Below, one piece after another: positions 54,407 to 62,932 of a stretch of DNA of 64,000 bases. How positions within the stretch are numbered: the stretch's first letter is position 1; each line of letters opens with the position of its first letter. The stretch is from the NCBI GenBank assembly GCA_019119355.1, contig DWXE01000016.1, positions 1 through 64,000 on the forward strand. Direction: 5' to 3'. A model generated the notes under the pieces. It did no database searches and had not been told where the DNA came from. It was given only the letters and a program-made list of their open reading frames with translations. Both the position numbers and the translations under genes were made by a program. The DNA is from Candidatus Eisenbergiella merdigallinarum. GTDB taxonomy: Bacteria; Bacillota; Clostridia; Lachnospirales; Lachnospiraceae.

Positions 54407-55400
54407 GCTTTTGTGCGCAGCCGGAGCGGTTCTTCTGACCGTCCTGGCTGTCGCCGGTTTATTTACGGGAAAATATCCGCTGACGCCGGAAGGGCTTTTG
54501 GCGGGGGATGAAATGCAGCTGAGGGTCTTCATGACGCTGCGGGTCAGCCGCACGCTGGTGGGGGCCGTCGGAGGCTTCGCCCTGGGGACTGCCGGCTTCG
54601 TTTACCAGACGGTGTTTCACAATCCCCTGGCGTCCCCCGATGTGATCGGGGTTTCCTCCGGCGCCAGCGCGGGGGCGGCCGTGGGGATTTTGTGGAACGT
54701 CCGGACGGCGCGCAGCGGCTGGCGCCCGCTCCTTTTGACCGGGGCCGCCGGGGTGACGGCCTGTTCCTTCGCAGGCGCCCTGGCGGCGGTCTGCCTCGCC
54801 CTGGCGCTCTCCTCCCTGGACCGGAGCCGGAAGCGCGGCTCCATCGTCCTGGCGGGGATCGCCGTCCATTCCCTGGCCCAGACCGCGCTTTTGTGCCTGA
54901 AGCTTCTGGCGGATCCGGAACGGGAGCTGGCGTCCATCGAGTACTGGATCATGGGAAGCTTAAACGGGATCAGCGGATATTCCATCGGCGGAAATCTGTG
55001 TCTGTGCGCCGCATGTCTCGTCCTTTTGTTCCTGCTTCACAGGCAGGTTCTGCTGCTGTCCGCGGAGGAAGGGGAGGCCAGGATGCTGGGCGTTTCCGTG
55101 GGAAGGCTGCGGCTCTTCGTGCTTCTGACCGCCACCCTGGCGGTGGCCTGCGTCGTCAGCCTCACCGGGCTCATCAGCTTCGTGGGGCTTCTGGCCCCGC
55201 ATGCCGCGCGGCTCTTGACCGGGAGGAACGATTCCGGCACCATGTTTCTGGGCGGGATCCTGGGCGGCGTCTTGCTGATCGGGGCGGATCTGTTGGCCCG
55301 GACCGCATCGGCTGTGGAGCTTCCGGTGAGCGTTTTTACCAGCCTGCTGGGCGCGCCCTTTTTGATTTTTCTGATCGTCAGGGGAAGGGGGGAAACGTGA
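54369..55400 (+). CDS. FecCD-type ABC transporter permease
   Basis: 343 residues using ATG 54369 (CGGGAG upstream), overlapping the previous gene by 38 bases; ATG 54393 is an alternative. About nine membrane helices are visible. Family marks are GTAGFVYQTVFHNPLASPDV and GASAGAAVGILW, and SLTGLISFVGLLAPHAARLL. It forms the channel of a BtuCD-like importer together with the next gene. Confidence 0.9.
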   Translation: MKPFTVFPMGKTKLLCAAGAVLLTVLAVAGLFTGKYPLTPEGLLAGDEMQLRVFMTLRVSRTLVGAVGGFALGTAGFVYQTVFHNPLASPDVIGVSSGASAGAAVGILWNVRTARSGWRPLLLTGAAGVTACSFAGALAAVCLALALSSLDRSRKRGSIVLAGIAVHSLAQTALLCLKLLADPERELASIEYWIMGSLNGISGYSIGGNLCLCAACLVLLFLLHRQVLLLSAEEGEARMLGVSVGRLRLFVLLTATLAVACVVSLTGLISFVGLLAPHAARLLTGRNDSGTMFLGGILGGVLLIGADLLARTASAVELPVSVFTSLLGAPFLIFLIVRGRGET

Positions 55401-55401
55401 G

Positions 55402-56232
55402 ATGAGCTTTTTTTGCGCATCGGATCTCGCCGCCGGCTACGGAGGGCGGCGTGTGATCGAAGGCGTTTCCTTCTGCCTGGAAGCGAGCCGCGTCGTGGGC
55501 GTTCTGGGGGCCAACGGCAGCGGGAAGACGACCCTGATCAAGGCCGTCTGCGGGATTTTGCCCCACGGCGGCAGCTGCGTTCTGGAAGGGAGGAGGCTGG
55601 AGGGCCTGCCCCCGAAAGAGCTGGCCGGGCTGTGCGGCTACATTCCTCAGCGCAGCGGGATTTCCATCGGGATTTCCGTCCTGGACGTGGTGCTGATGGG
55701 ACAAAATCCCCGGCTGCGCCTTCTGGAAAGGCCGTCCGGGGGAATGAAGGAACGGGCGCGCCGGGCGCTTTCGCAGGTGGGGCTAAAGGGGCGCGAAGAA
55801 GAAAATTATCTGGAGCTGAGCGAAGGGCAAAAGCAGCTGTGCATTCTGGCCCGGGCGCTTTCGTCCGGAGGAAAGCTGCTTTTGCTGGACGAGCCGGAGA
55901 GCGCCCTGGATTTTTTGCACCGTTACCGGACCCTGGAGCTGCTGAAGGAATGGGCGGGAAAGGAAAGGCGGGCGGTGATGGCGGCGCTGCACGATCCTTC
56001 CCTCTCCCTCAACTGCTGCGACAGGCTGCTGTTGCTGTCAAAGGGCAGGATTCTGGCGGAGCTGTCCCCGGAGACGGACCCTCTGGAGGAGATGGAAGAG
56101 AAGCTCTCCGCCCTCTACGGCCCGGTGAGCCTGCAAAGGTGCAGGGACAGGAGCGGACAGGAGCAGCTGGTGATGCTCAGGGAAACCGCAAAGGAGCTCT
56201 GGAACGGCGCTTTGGAATGGGGGAAAAAATGA
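55402..56232 (+). CDS. ABC transporter ATPase (FecE/BtuD type)
   Basis: 276 residues with Walker A in GANGSGKTTLIKAVCGIL (about 36-53), the signature LSEGQKQLCILARAL (about 139) and Walker B LLLLDEPESALDF (about 159). It drives the FecCD permease. The signature has SEGQ instead of SGGQ, an accepted variant. ATG 55402 follows GGGGGAAACGTGAG and is two bases after the permease stop. It overlaps the ModE-like gene by 4 bases. Confidence 0.92.
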   Translation: MSFFCASDLAAGYGGRRVIEGVSFCLEASRVVGVLGANGSGKTTLIKAVCGILPHGGSCVLEGRRLEGLPPKELAGLCGYIPQRSGISIGISVLDVVLMGQNPRLRLLERPSGGMKERARRALSQVGLKGREEENYLELSEGQKQLCILARALSSGGKLLLLDEPESALDFLHRYRTLELLKEWAGKERRAVMAALHDPSLSLNCCDRLLLLSKGRILAELSPETDPLEEMEEKLSALYGPVSLQRCRDRSGQEQLVMLRETAKELWNGALEWGKK

Positions 56233-56627
56233 CAGCGGTGACAAAAATCGTTTTTCTGGATGAAAACCGGGAGAAATTTTTCGGGGAAGGGCCCTGCCGT
56301 CTGCTGCGCGGGGTGGAAGAGACAGGGTCCCTGCGGTCGGCCGCGCTGGATATGGGAATGGCCTATACCAAAGCGCTGAAAATACTGAAAAATGCGGAGC
56401 GCGCCCTGGGCGTTCCCCTGACGGCCAGGACGGCGGGAGGCAAAAACGGGGGCGGAAGCTGTCTGACCCCGGAAGGAAAGGAGTGGCTGGATCGCTATGA
56501 AAGATATCGGGACGCCTGTATTGAGGCCAACCGCAGGCTGTATCTGGAATTCTTTCCAAAGCAGCGGGAAACGGCATCTGATCATCACCGGGAGCCGGGG
56601 GAGCGGGAAGACTGCGGTTCTGAATGA
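56229..56627 (+). CDS. ModE-like winged-helix regulator (DNA-binding domain only)
   Basis: 132 residues. The N-terminal LysR/ModE-type winged helix is clear: GPCRLLRGVEETGSLRSAAL, then DMGMAYTKALKILKNAERAL and GGGSCLTPEGKEWLDRYERY. The molbindin (TOBE) domains of full ModE are absent, as in short ModE-like proteins of Clostridia. It probably senses molybdenum status indirectly or works with another factor, and may control the transporter and hydroxylase. It overlaps the ATPase by 4 bases and the next gene by 131. Confidence 0.82.
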   Translation: MTAVTKIVFLDENREKFFGEGPCRLLRGVEETGSLRSAALDMGMAYTKALKILKNAERALGVPLTARTAGGKNGGGSCLTPEGKEWLDRYERYRDACIEANRRLYLEFFPKQRETASDHHREPGEREDCGSE

Positions 56628-57639
56628 GCTGCGCGGGATGCTGACGGATTCCCCTTCGATTCCGGGGATCACCACCTGGGCGAAAGCGGGGGAAGGGGTC
56701 TGGCTGCGGGAGGAGCGGACGGGAAAGGCCGTCATGGCGGGGCGGTTCGATCCGGCCCTTCCCGGCCCGTATAACCGGATGCGCCCTGTGGAGGAAGGCT
56801 TTGCGGGGCTGGGGGTCGGCGCCCTTTTCGGGTGTATGGAAGCGAACGGGGACTGGGCCGCCATCGATGAAATCGGATATCTGGAATGCGGCTGCCCGCA
56901 GTATTGCGACGCCGTCCGGCTGCTGATGGGGAAAAAACGTCTGCTGGCGGCGGTGCGCCGACAGGATCTGCCCTTTCTGGAGGAGCTGTGCGGCAGGCCC
57001 GACGCGTTCTGCGTGGATCTGGACCGGCCCTACGGGAGGCTGGGCTGCGTGATCATGGCTTCGGGGATGGGCAGGCGTTTCGGCGGCAATAAGCTTCTGG
57101 AGGAGTTCGGAGGAAAGCCCCTGTTTTTGCGCGCCCTGGAGGCTACGGAAGGGATCTTTGCGGCGCGGGTGGCGGTGACCCGGCATCGGGAGGTGGAGGA
57201 ACTGTGCTGCGGGCGAAACGTCCCGGCTGTCCTGCACGATCTGCCCTGCCGCAGCGATACGGTCCGGCTGGGGCTGGAGGCCGTGGCCGGGCCCGGCCTG
57301 CCGGGCGGGATCGAAGGGTGTCTCTTTTGTCCTGCCGATCAGCCGCTGCTGCGGCGGGAAACCGTAGCGTCCCTGGCGCTGTGCGCGGCCGCCGGGCCGG
57401 AGTGGATCTGGAGGGCGGCCTGGAAAGGGCGGGAGGGAGCGCCCGCGCTGTTTCCGTCCTGGGCCTTCGCGGAGCTGAGAACGCTTCCGGAAGGCGGGGG
57501 CGGCAGGCTGCTGATGGAACGGTTCCGCCATCGGGTGCGTACGGTCCAGGCCCGGGAAGAAGCGGAGCTCTGGGATGTGGACAGCCGGGAGGACCTGGAG
57601 CGTTTGAAACTCCATTGGAAAACATCGCGGATGGGGTAA
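56497..57639 (+). CDS. Fused THEP1-like NTPase and MocA-type molybdenum cofactor cytidylyltransferase
   Basis: 380 residues. The N-terminal half has a P-loop in ITGSRGSGKTAVLNEL (about 30-45) and a Walker B-like AAIDEIGYLECG (about 124), as in THEP1/MobB-like NTPases. The C-terminal half starts with the nucleotidyltransferase motif GCVIMASGMGRRFGGNKLLE (about 184-203) and has FCPADQPLLRRETV (about 275), as in MocA. MocA proteins attach cytidine to the cofactor for xanthine dehydrogenase-type enzymes, so it should mature the neighbouring hydroxylase. ATG 56497 gives a 131-base overlap with the ModE-like gene; a start nearer the P-loop cannot be ruled out. Confidence 0.85.
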   Translation: MKDIGTPVLRPTAGCIWNSFQSSGKRHLIITGSRGSGKTAVLNELRGMLTDSPSIPGITTWAKAGEGVWLREERTGKAVMAGRFDPALPGPYNRMRPVEEGFAGLGVGALFGCMEANGDWAAIDEIGYLECGCPQYCDAVRLLMGKKRLLAAVRRQDLPFLEELCGRPDAFCVDLDRPYGRLGCVIMASGMGRRFGGNKLLEEFGGKPLFLRALEATEGIFAARVAVTRHREVEELCCGRNVPAVLHDLPCRSDTVRLGLEAVAGPGLPGGIEGCLFCPADQPLLRRETVASLALCAAAGPEWIWRAAWKGREGAPALFPSWAFAELRTLPEGGGGRLLMERFRHRVRTVQAREEAELWDVDSREDLERLKLHWKTSRMG

Positions 57640-57646
57640 GAATCCC

Positions 57647-57675
57647 TTGCTTTCAGTCGTTTTTTCGGATATACT
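57647..57675 (+). promoter_or_regulatory. Promoter of the purine permease gene
   Basis: TTGCTT (57647-57652) and TATACT (57670-57675) with a 17-base spacer, 41 bases before ATG 57716. Confidence 0.75.
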
Positions 57676-57715
57676 GTCCCTGCGAATGACAGATCGGAAA
57701 GTGAGGAAAAAGAAA

Positions 57716-59044
57716 ATGAGCGATTTCAACCAATCCGCTGCCGCGCTCAGGAGATTTGACGGCAAGCCTTCGTTCCGGGCCGCATTTCCCCAGGCCATGC
57801 AGCACGTGCTGGCCATGCTGATCGGCAACATCACCCCGCCCATGCTGATTGCGGGAACCTGCGGGCTGACCGCGGAAGAGAAGATCATGCTGACGCAGGC
57901 GGCCATGATCATCGGCGGCATCACCACGCTGCTGCAGCTGTTCCCCGTGTTCGGTTTCGGCATGAAGCTGCCCAACGTCATGGGCGTGGCCTTCGCCTAT
58001 ATGCCCATCCTGACCATCATCGGCCAGCAGTACGGCATCGCGGCGATCTTCGGCTCCCAGCTGGTGGCCGGTTTCGTCTCCATCTTTATCGGGATGTTCA
58101 TCGGGAAGATCCGGCGCTTCTTCCCACCCATCGTCAGCGGCACGGTGGTCATGAGCATCGGCCTGTCGCTGTATAAGACGGCCATCAACTACATCGGCGG
58201 CGGAACCGCGGCGCAGAACGCCGGGACCTTCGGTTCCGGACAGTTCTGGTTTCTGGCGATCATCACGCTTCTGGTGACGCTGACCTGCAACTTTTTCGGC
58301 AAAGGCCTGCTGAAAGCTTCCGGCATGCTCCTGGGAATCGCGGTGGGCTATGTGGCGGCCCTGTTCATGGGCGGCGTGGTGAGCTTTGCGGATCTTCAGT
58401 CCGCGGCCTGGTTTTCCCTGCCCCGCCCGTTCTACTTTGGGCTGGAATTCCATCCCGACGCGATTTTGATGATGATCCTGATGTATATGGTGCAGGCCGT
58501 ACAGACCATCGGAGACGTATCCTCCACCGCCATGGGCGGTTTCGGGCGCCAGTGCACGGATCAGGAGCTGGGCGGCGCCATCAAGGGCCAGGGGATCTGC
58601 GGCATGATCGGAGCCTGTATCGGCGGCCTGCCGACGGACCCTTACAGCCAGAACGTAGGCCTGATCTGCACCACGAAGGTGGTGGCCAGGCGGGTGTTTA
58701 CAATCGTGGGCGTCATCATGCTGGCGGCGGGGATCTTTCCCAAATTCAGCGGACTGATGGCGACGATCCCGCAGCCCGTGCTGGGCGGGGCCACGGTTAC
58801 GGTGTTCGCGGCCATCACCATGTCCGGCATTCAGCTTTTGAACGAACAGCCGTTGAATTACCGCAACCGGATGATCGTGGGCATCGCCCTGGCGCTGGGG
58901 CTGGGAATCGACGCTGCTCCCGAAATCCTGCAGTTCGTGCCCCAGCTTTTGAGAAACCTCTTCGGCAGTTCCCTCGTGGTCTCCTTCCTGGTGGTATTTC
59001 TGCTCAACATCATCATCCCGGCGGACGACAGCGCGGACAGCTGA
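57716..59044 (+). CDS. NCS2-family xanthine/urate-type permease
   Basis: 442 residues from ATG 57716. Typical NCS2 features are QAMQHVLAMLIGNITPPMLI near the N-terminus, GFGMKLPNVMGVAFAYMPIL, VQTIGDVSSTAMGGFGRQCT and GGLPTDPYSQNVGLICTTKV (motif with the substrate-site acidic residue just upstream). About 12-14 membrane helices. It imports a purine such as xanthine or urate with protons. Its position after the MocA fusion links it to the hydroxylase locus. No clear terminator follows within the 117-base gap. Confidence 0.92.
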   Translation: MSDFNQSAAALRRFDGKPSFRAAFPQAMQHVLAMLIGNITPPMLIAGTCGLTAEEKIMLTQAAMIIGGITTLLQLFPVFGFGMKLPNVMGVAFAYMPILTIIGQQYGIAAIFGSQLVAGFVSIFIGMFIGKIRRFFPPIVSGTVVMSIGLSLYKTAINYIGGGTAAQNAGTFGSGQFWFLAIITLLVTLTCNFFGKGLLKASGMLLGIAVGYVAALFMGGVVSFADLQSAAWFSLPRPFYFGLEFHPDAILMMILMYMVQAVQTIGDVSSTAMGGFGRQCTDQELGGAIKGQGICGMIGACIGGLPTDPYSQNVGLICTTKVVARRVFTIVGVIMLAAGIFPKFSGLMATIPQPVLGGATVTVFAAITMSGIQLLNEQPLNYRNRMIVGIALALGLGIDAAPEILQFVPQLLRNLFGSSLVVSFLVVFLLNIIIPADDSADS

Positions 59045-59161
59045 GGCGGACAGGCCCGCGCCTTTTCGCCATTTACAGATGGGAATTTTTGTATTATATT
59101 GGTAGGCGGAAATGAGGAATACTGATGATATCCAGACAGAATAAAACGGAGCGTAGAAGAG

Positions 59162-60094
59162 ATGAGGATTCATTGGAAGGAACTGCAGCTGTCGGACCGG
59201 GATGTGATCGGGCGCTATTATGCCAGGGAGCCGGTCAGAAACTGCGAGTTCACGTTTGCCAATAACTATTTATGGAAACCGTATTACCCGATCTTTTTCG
59301 GGATCGTGGAGGACAGCCTCGTATTCGAATCGGGAGAGGAAGGGATGTCCGTGAGCTTCCCGCAGGGAGCCGCGGACTTAAAAAAGGCCGTGGACGCGCT
59401 GACGGAATGGTTTTTCCGGGTGGGGAGGCCGTTTCAGATGCACCTGGTTTCCCCGGAGCAGTTCGCGAAGCTGGAAGAGCTCTATCCGGGCAGGTTTGAG
59501 ATCGAATACGACAGGGATTTCGCGGATTACGTGTACGACAGGGAAGCGCTGAAAAACCTTTCCGGCAGGAGCCTGCACGGAAAGAAGAACCACTGCAACC
59601 GCTTTAAAAAGGAATATCCGGATTTTCGCTACGAGAGGATCTCGGAGGAAAATGTGGAAGAGTGCCTGCAGATGGCGCGGGAGTGGTGGAAGAAGAACGA
59701 TCGCGGGGAAGGCGGGGAAAAACGGGAAGAGATTTCCGTGACCATGGAAGCGCTGAAAAACCTGGATGCGCTGGGGCTCAGGGGAGGGCTGATCCGGGCC
59801 GGGGGCCGTGTGGTGGCCTTTTCCGTGGGCGAGCCCTGCGGGCAGGAGATGTTCGTGGTCCATTTCGAAAAGGCCTTCGCCGACGTGCCCGGCGCCTATT
59901 CCATGATCAATCAGCAGTTCGTGGAGCACGAGACGGAAGGGTTCCGCTATATCAACCGGGAGGACGATGCGGGATCGGAGGGGCTTCGCCGGGCGAAGCT
60001 TTCCTACCATCCGGCCTTTCTCATGGAGAAGGGGCTGGTGACGGAAAAGGTTCCGGCAAATGGCGTTGCGCCCCGGGCAGCTTTGGAGGAATGA
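59162..60094 (+). CDS. DUF2156 protein (phosphatidylglycerol lysyltransferase C-domain-like)
   Basis: 310 residues, soluble. The pattern FTFANNYLWKPYYPIFFGIV, GRSLHGKKNHCNRFKKEYPD, GLRGGLIRAGGRVVAFSVGE and FRYINREDDAGSEGLRRAKL is the DUF2156 family, related to the aminoacyl-transferase half of MprF. It lacks the membrane flippase part. The substrate is unknown. A short intergenic stretch (59045-59161) with an AT-rich TATTATATTGG may hold its promoter. The next gene starts 6 bases after its stop, so the two are an operon. Confidence 0.87.
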   Translation: MRIHWKELQLSDRDVIGRYYAREPVRNCEFTFANNYLWKPYYPIFFGIVEDSLVFESGEEGMSVSFPQGAADLKKAVDALTEWFFRVGRPFQMHLVSPEQFAKLEELYPGRFEIEYDRDFADYVYDREALKNLSGRSLHGKKNHCNRFKKEYPDFRYERISEENVEECLQMAREWWKKNDRGEGGEKREEISVTMEALKNLDALGLRGGLIRAGGRVVAFSVGEPCGQEMFVVHFEKAFADVPGAYSMINQQFVEHETEGFRYINREDDAGSEGLRRAKLSYHPAFLMEKGLVTEKVPANGVAPRAALEE

Positions 60095-60100
60095 CAGGCT

Positions 60101-61387
60101 ATGGAGACGAATTTTAAAAATCTGACGGAAGAAATGCTGGCTTTCATCGAAGAGAGCCCCACCGCCTTTCACGCGGCGGCCAATGTGGAAAAGATCCTGG
60201 AGGACGCCGGCTTTTTGTCGGAACAAAAGCGGGAGAACGGCCCCGCGCCGGGCGGACGCTGCCTGTTCGTGCAAAACGGCTCCGCCGTCATCGCCGTTAA
60301 GATCCCGGAGGGAAGGCCGGAGGGATTCCGGATCGTGGCCAGCCACAGCGATTCCCCCTGCTTTAAGCTCAAGGAGTCCCCGGAGATCCGGGTGGAGGGA
60401 AGCTACACGAAGCTGAACGCGGAAAAATACGGCGGAATGCTGTTGAACACCTGGCTGGACCGGCCCCTTTCCCTGGCGGGCCGGGCGTTTTTGAAGGATC
60501 CGCAGTCAGGAAAGATCGTTTCCCGCCTGGTCAATTTCCGGGCGGACATGCTGATCATCCCCAACGTGGCCATTCATTTCAACCGGGAAGCCAATGAAGG
60601 GCAGAAGCTCAACCCGCAGACGGACCTGCTCCCGCTGTTTTCCACGGATCAGGAGCTGACGGTGAAGGAGCTGTGCGCCCGTCAGCTGGGAGTGTCCGCG
60701 GAGGAGATTCTGGGGAGCGACCTGTACGTCTACAACCGGGATAAGGGGCGGATTCTGGGGGCGGACCGCTCTCTGATCGGATCCCCCAGACTGGACGACC
60801 TGCAGTGCGCCTACGCCGCGCTGCGCGGTTTTTTGGAAGCGGACTGCAGCCGTTCTATCGGGGTTTACGCCCTGTTCGACAACGAAGAGGTGGGCAGCGG
60901 GACGAAACAGGGAGCGGATTCCACCCTGCTTTCCGACGTGCTGGACATTCTGGGAGAAGGTCTGGGGCTGTGGAACAATTCCCTGGAGAAGCGCCGCTTT
61001 TTGCAGAACAGCTTTCTTCTTTCCGCGGACAACGGCCATGCGGTGCATCCCAACCATCCGGAAAAGAGCGACCCCACCAACCGTCCCCGCCTCAACGGGG
61101 GAGTGGTGCTGAAATTCCAGGGAAGCCAGCGCTATACCACGGACGGCTATTCCGCATCCGTGGTGCGTGACGTGTGCCGCGCCCACGGCATCCCGGTTCA
61201 GGATTTCGCCAACCGTTCCGACATCCCGGGCGGCTCCACGCTGGGAAATATCTCCACGTCCCACGTGTCCATCCCCTCCGCGGACGTGGGGCTGGCGCAG
61301 CTGGCCATGCACTCGGCGTTCGAGACGGCGGGAGCAAAGGATACGGAAGCGCTGGCGCAGCTGGTTCGCTGGCTTTTGCAGGATTGA
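60101..61387 (+). CDS. M18-family aminopeptidase
   Basis: 428 residues. Metal and catalytic motifs of the M18 family: ASHSDSPCFKLKES (His about 90), NTWLDRPLSLAGRA (about 120), ALFDNEEVGSGTKQGADSTL (Glu-Glu about 262), SADNGHAVHPNHPEKSDPTN and NISTSHVSIPSADVGLAQLA (His near 395). It removes N-terminal residues, often acidic ones, from peptides in the cytoplasm with zinc. The protein is full length. ATG 60101 follows GGAGG inside the end of the previous gene. Confidence 0.94.
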   Translation: METNFKNLTEEMLAFIEESPTAFHAAANVEKILEDAGFLSEQKRENGPAPGGRCLFVQNGSAVIAVKIPEGRPEGFRIVASHSDSPCFKLKESPEIRVEGSYTKLNAEKYGGMLLNTWLDRPLSLAGRAFLKDPQSGKIVSRLVNFRADMLIIPNVAIHFNREANEGQKLNPQTDLLPLFSTDQELTVKELCARQLGVSAEEILGSDLYVYNRDKGRILGADRSLIGSPRLDDLQCAYAALRGFLEADCSRSIGVYALFDNEEVGSGTKQGADSTLLSDVLDILGEGLGLWNNSLEKRRFLQNSFLLSADNGHAVHPNHPEKSDPTNRPRLNGGVVLKFQGSQRYTTDGYSASVVRDVCRAHGIPVQDFANRSDIPGGSTLGNISTSHVSIPSADVGLAQLAMHSAFETAGAKDTEALAQLVRWLLQD

Positions 61388-61431
61388 CCGGCTGAACTGA
61401 ACCGTAATTTTTCACAAATTTTTGAAAAAAC

Positions 61432-61460
61432 TTGCAACCCCTCTGGACAGAATATATAAT
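61432..61460 (+). promoter_or_regulatory. Promoter of the phosphoribosyltransferase-like gene
   Basis: TTGCAA (61432-61437) and TATAAT (61455-61460) with a 17-base spacer, 29 bases before the ATG. AAAGGGGG follows as ribosome site. Confidence 0.85.
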
Positions 61461-61489
61461 GAAAGTACTATAAAAAAGGGGGTTACACG

Positions 61490-62131
61490 ATGGAAAACAA
61501 GGTGATGAAGTTTTACTCAAAAGCGGGAAACAACATTATTCTGCGCGCGATTCCGGGTCATTTCGCCACCAGCCATTCCCATATCAACTACTATGTGGAT
61601 ATGACGGGCCTGAAGACCCGCCGCAGCGAGGCGGCGGCCGTGGCGAAGGCGTTTGTCCAGCGCTTCCCGGTGGAAACGGTGGTGGATACCATCGTCTGTA
61701 TGGACGGCAGCGAGGTCATCGGCGCGTACATGGCGGAAGAGCTGGAACGCGGCAACTTCCCGAACCAGAACATGCACCAGACGGTCTATGTTGTGACCCC
61801 TGAATTCAACATCAACAACCAGATGATCTTCAGGGACAACCTGATCTCCGCCATCCGCGGGAAGAACGTGGTGCTCCTTCTGGCCACGTCCACCACGGGC
61901 CTGACCATCAGCCGCAGCATGGAGTGCATCGATTATTACGGCGGAAATGTGCGGCAGATCTGTTCCGTATTCAGCGCCATCGATAAGATCAACGGCCATC
62001 AGGTGGAGAGCATTTTCACCACCGACGACGTGCCCGGCTATCAGGCTTATGAGGCTTACGCCTGCCCCTTCTGCAAGAACCGGCAGAAGCTGGACGCCAT
62101 GGTAAACGGCTACGGATATTCCAAACTGTAA
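61490..62131 (+). CDS. Orotate phosphoribosyltransferase-like protein
   Basis: 213 residues. A type I phosphoribosyltransferase pattern is visible: VVDTIVCMDGSEVIGAYMAE and the PRPP-loop region NVVLLLATSTTGLTISRSME. The loop has ATSTTG in place of the usual acidic DD-x-TTG, so activity may differ. The end has a CPFCKNRQK motif that could bind metal. I recognise it as a PyrE-like protein common in Clostridia. It is a single gene with its own promoter and terminator. Confidence 0.78.
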   Translation: MENKVMKFYSKAGNNIILRAIPGHFATSHSHINYYVDMTGLKTRRSEAAAVAKAFVQRFPVETVVDTIVCMDGSEVIGAYMAEELERGNFPNQNMHQTVYVVTPEFNINNQMIFRDNLISAIRGKNVVLLLATSTTGLTISRSMECIDYYGGNVRQICSVFSAIDKINGHQVESIFTTDDVPGYQAYEAYACPFCKNRQKLDAMVNGYGYSKL

Positions 62132-62143
62132 GACAGGACAGAC

Positions 62144-62191
62144 AAAACGGGGCAGTCCGGAACGATGCATTTTCCGGCTGCCCCGTTTTTT
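62144..62191 (+). terminator. Terminator after the phosphoribosyltransferase-like gene
   Basis: AAAACGGGGCAG (62144-62155) pairs with CTGCCCCGTTTT (62178-62189), with inner CCGGAA/TTCCGG, and a T-run. Confidence 0.92.
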
Positions 62192-62266
62192 ATACGACAG
62201 GAAAAATGTTTTATATCGTATAATAATACACGATAGATGGAACCGCGGCGGACAATTCAACCGGTT

Positions 62267-62932
62267 TCACGGGCTTTTTGGACGGATCCTGTTTGTTATG
62301 CGCAGACAGGCTTCCGTGTGCATGATCCAGTGCCTGGAAAACGGCATTTGAATCAGGCCGCGAATATCTTTGCCGCACCAGTAATCGATCAGCCAGACCG
62401 CTCTTTCATCGTCGTTTACCACATGCAGCGATTTTAAGGATTCTTTTCTCTCTTCCGGTATTTTTCTTTTCAATTCGTCAAAGGACAACCGTTCGAGCAT
62501 TTTCTCCGTGCTCTCTCGCACTTCAAAAATATAGGAATATAATTCTTCCAGATCGAGCTGTTTTGAAAAGTCCGCAATCTGCTGTTTTACGAGTTCATTT
62601 CCCGTTGTGATGATGGGCGAATGGATGCGCTCCCGGTAATTGCCCGCAAAAAATACCTGTTCCCCTTCATCGATCACCGTATGCGCAACAATATCTTCGA
62701 TGCGAAAAACGTGCCAGATAGAATAGGCGATGGTCTTGCTGTGATAGCCATCGGCGTTTATGAAGGGGATTGCGTTAAAATCTTCCCTGCGCAATTCCTC
62801 CCGGAAGGATACGAGGGTTTGCATCAACTGGCTTCGCAGACGGAGCAAGGTGTCGATGCCCGTCTCATAGGTATCCTTCTTTTTTATTTGCGCCTGCATT
62901 GTTTTATTCAGTTCGGACCATTCCCGGATCAT
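62267..62932 (-). CDS. DinB-like protein, coupled to AraC regulator
   Basis: 221 residues from ATG 62932, preceded by AGGAGGAAATGG. The helical pattern TLLRLRSQLMQTLVSFREEL, SIWHVFRIEDIVAHTVIDEG and LIDYWCGKDIRGLIQMPFSR with paired histidines fits a DinB-like four-helix fold; metal ligands may be His in WHVFRIEDIVAH. Members include bacillithiol or mycothiol S-transferase-like proteins, but the substrate is unknown here. Its start overlaps the AraC stop by 4 bases. Confidence 0.75.
   Translation of the reverse strand: MIREWSELNKTMQAQIKKKDTYETGIDTLLRLRSQLMQTLVSFREELRREDFNAIPFINADGYHSKTIAYSIWHVFRIEDIVAHTVIDEGEQVFFAGNYRERIHSPIITTGNELVKQQIADFSKQLDLEELYSYIFEVRESTEKMLERLSFDELKRKIPEERKESLKSLHVVNDDERAVWLIDYWCGKDIRGLIQMPFSRHWIMHTEACLRITNRIRPKSP

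Noticed and set aside
53234-54553. A 439-residue minus-strand frame opposite the substrate-binding protein
   Set aside because: Shadow frame of a lipoprotein gene with clear signal and promoter on the plus strand.
56038-57981. A 647-residue minus-strand frame across the ATPase, ModE-like and MocA genes
   Set aside because: It is Pro/Arg/His-rich without domains and runs opposite several recognised genes.
57653-59173. A 506-residue minus-strand frame opposite the purine permease
   Set aside because: The composition (Asp/His/Gly/Gln-rich) is that of an antisense frame to a membrane protein; no family match is visible.
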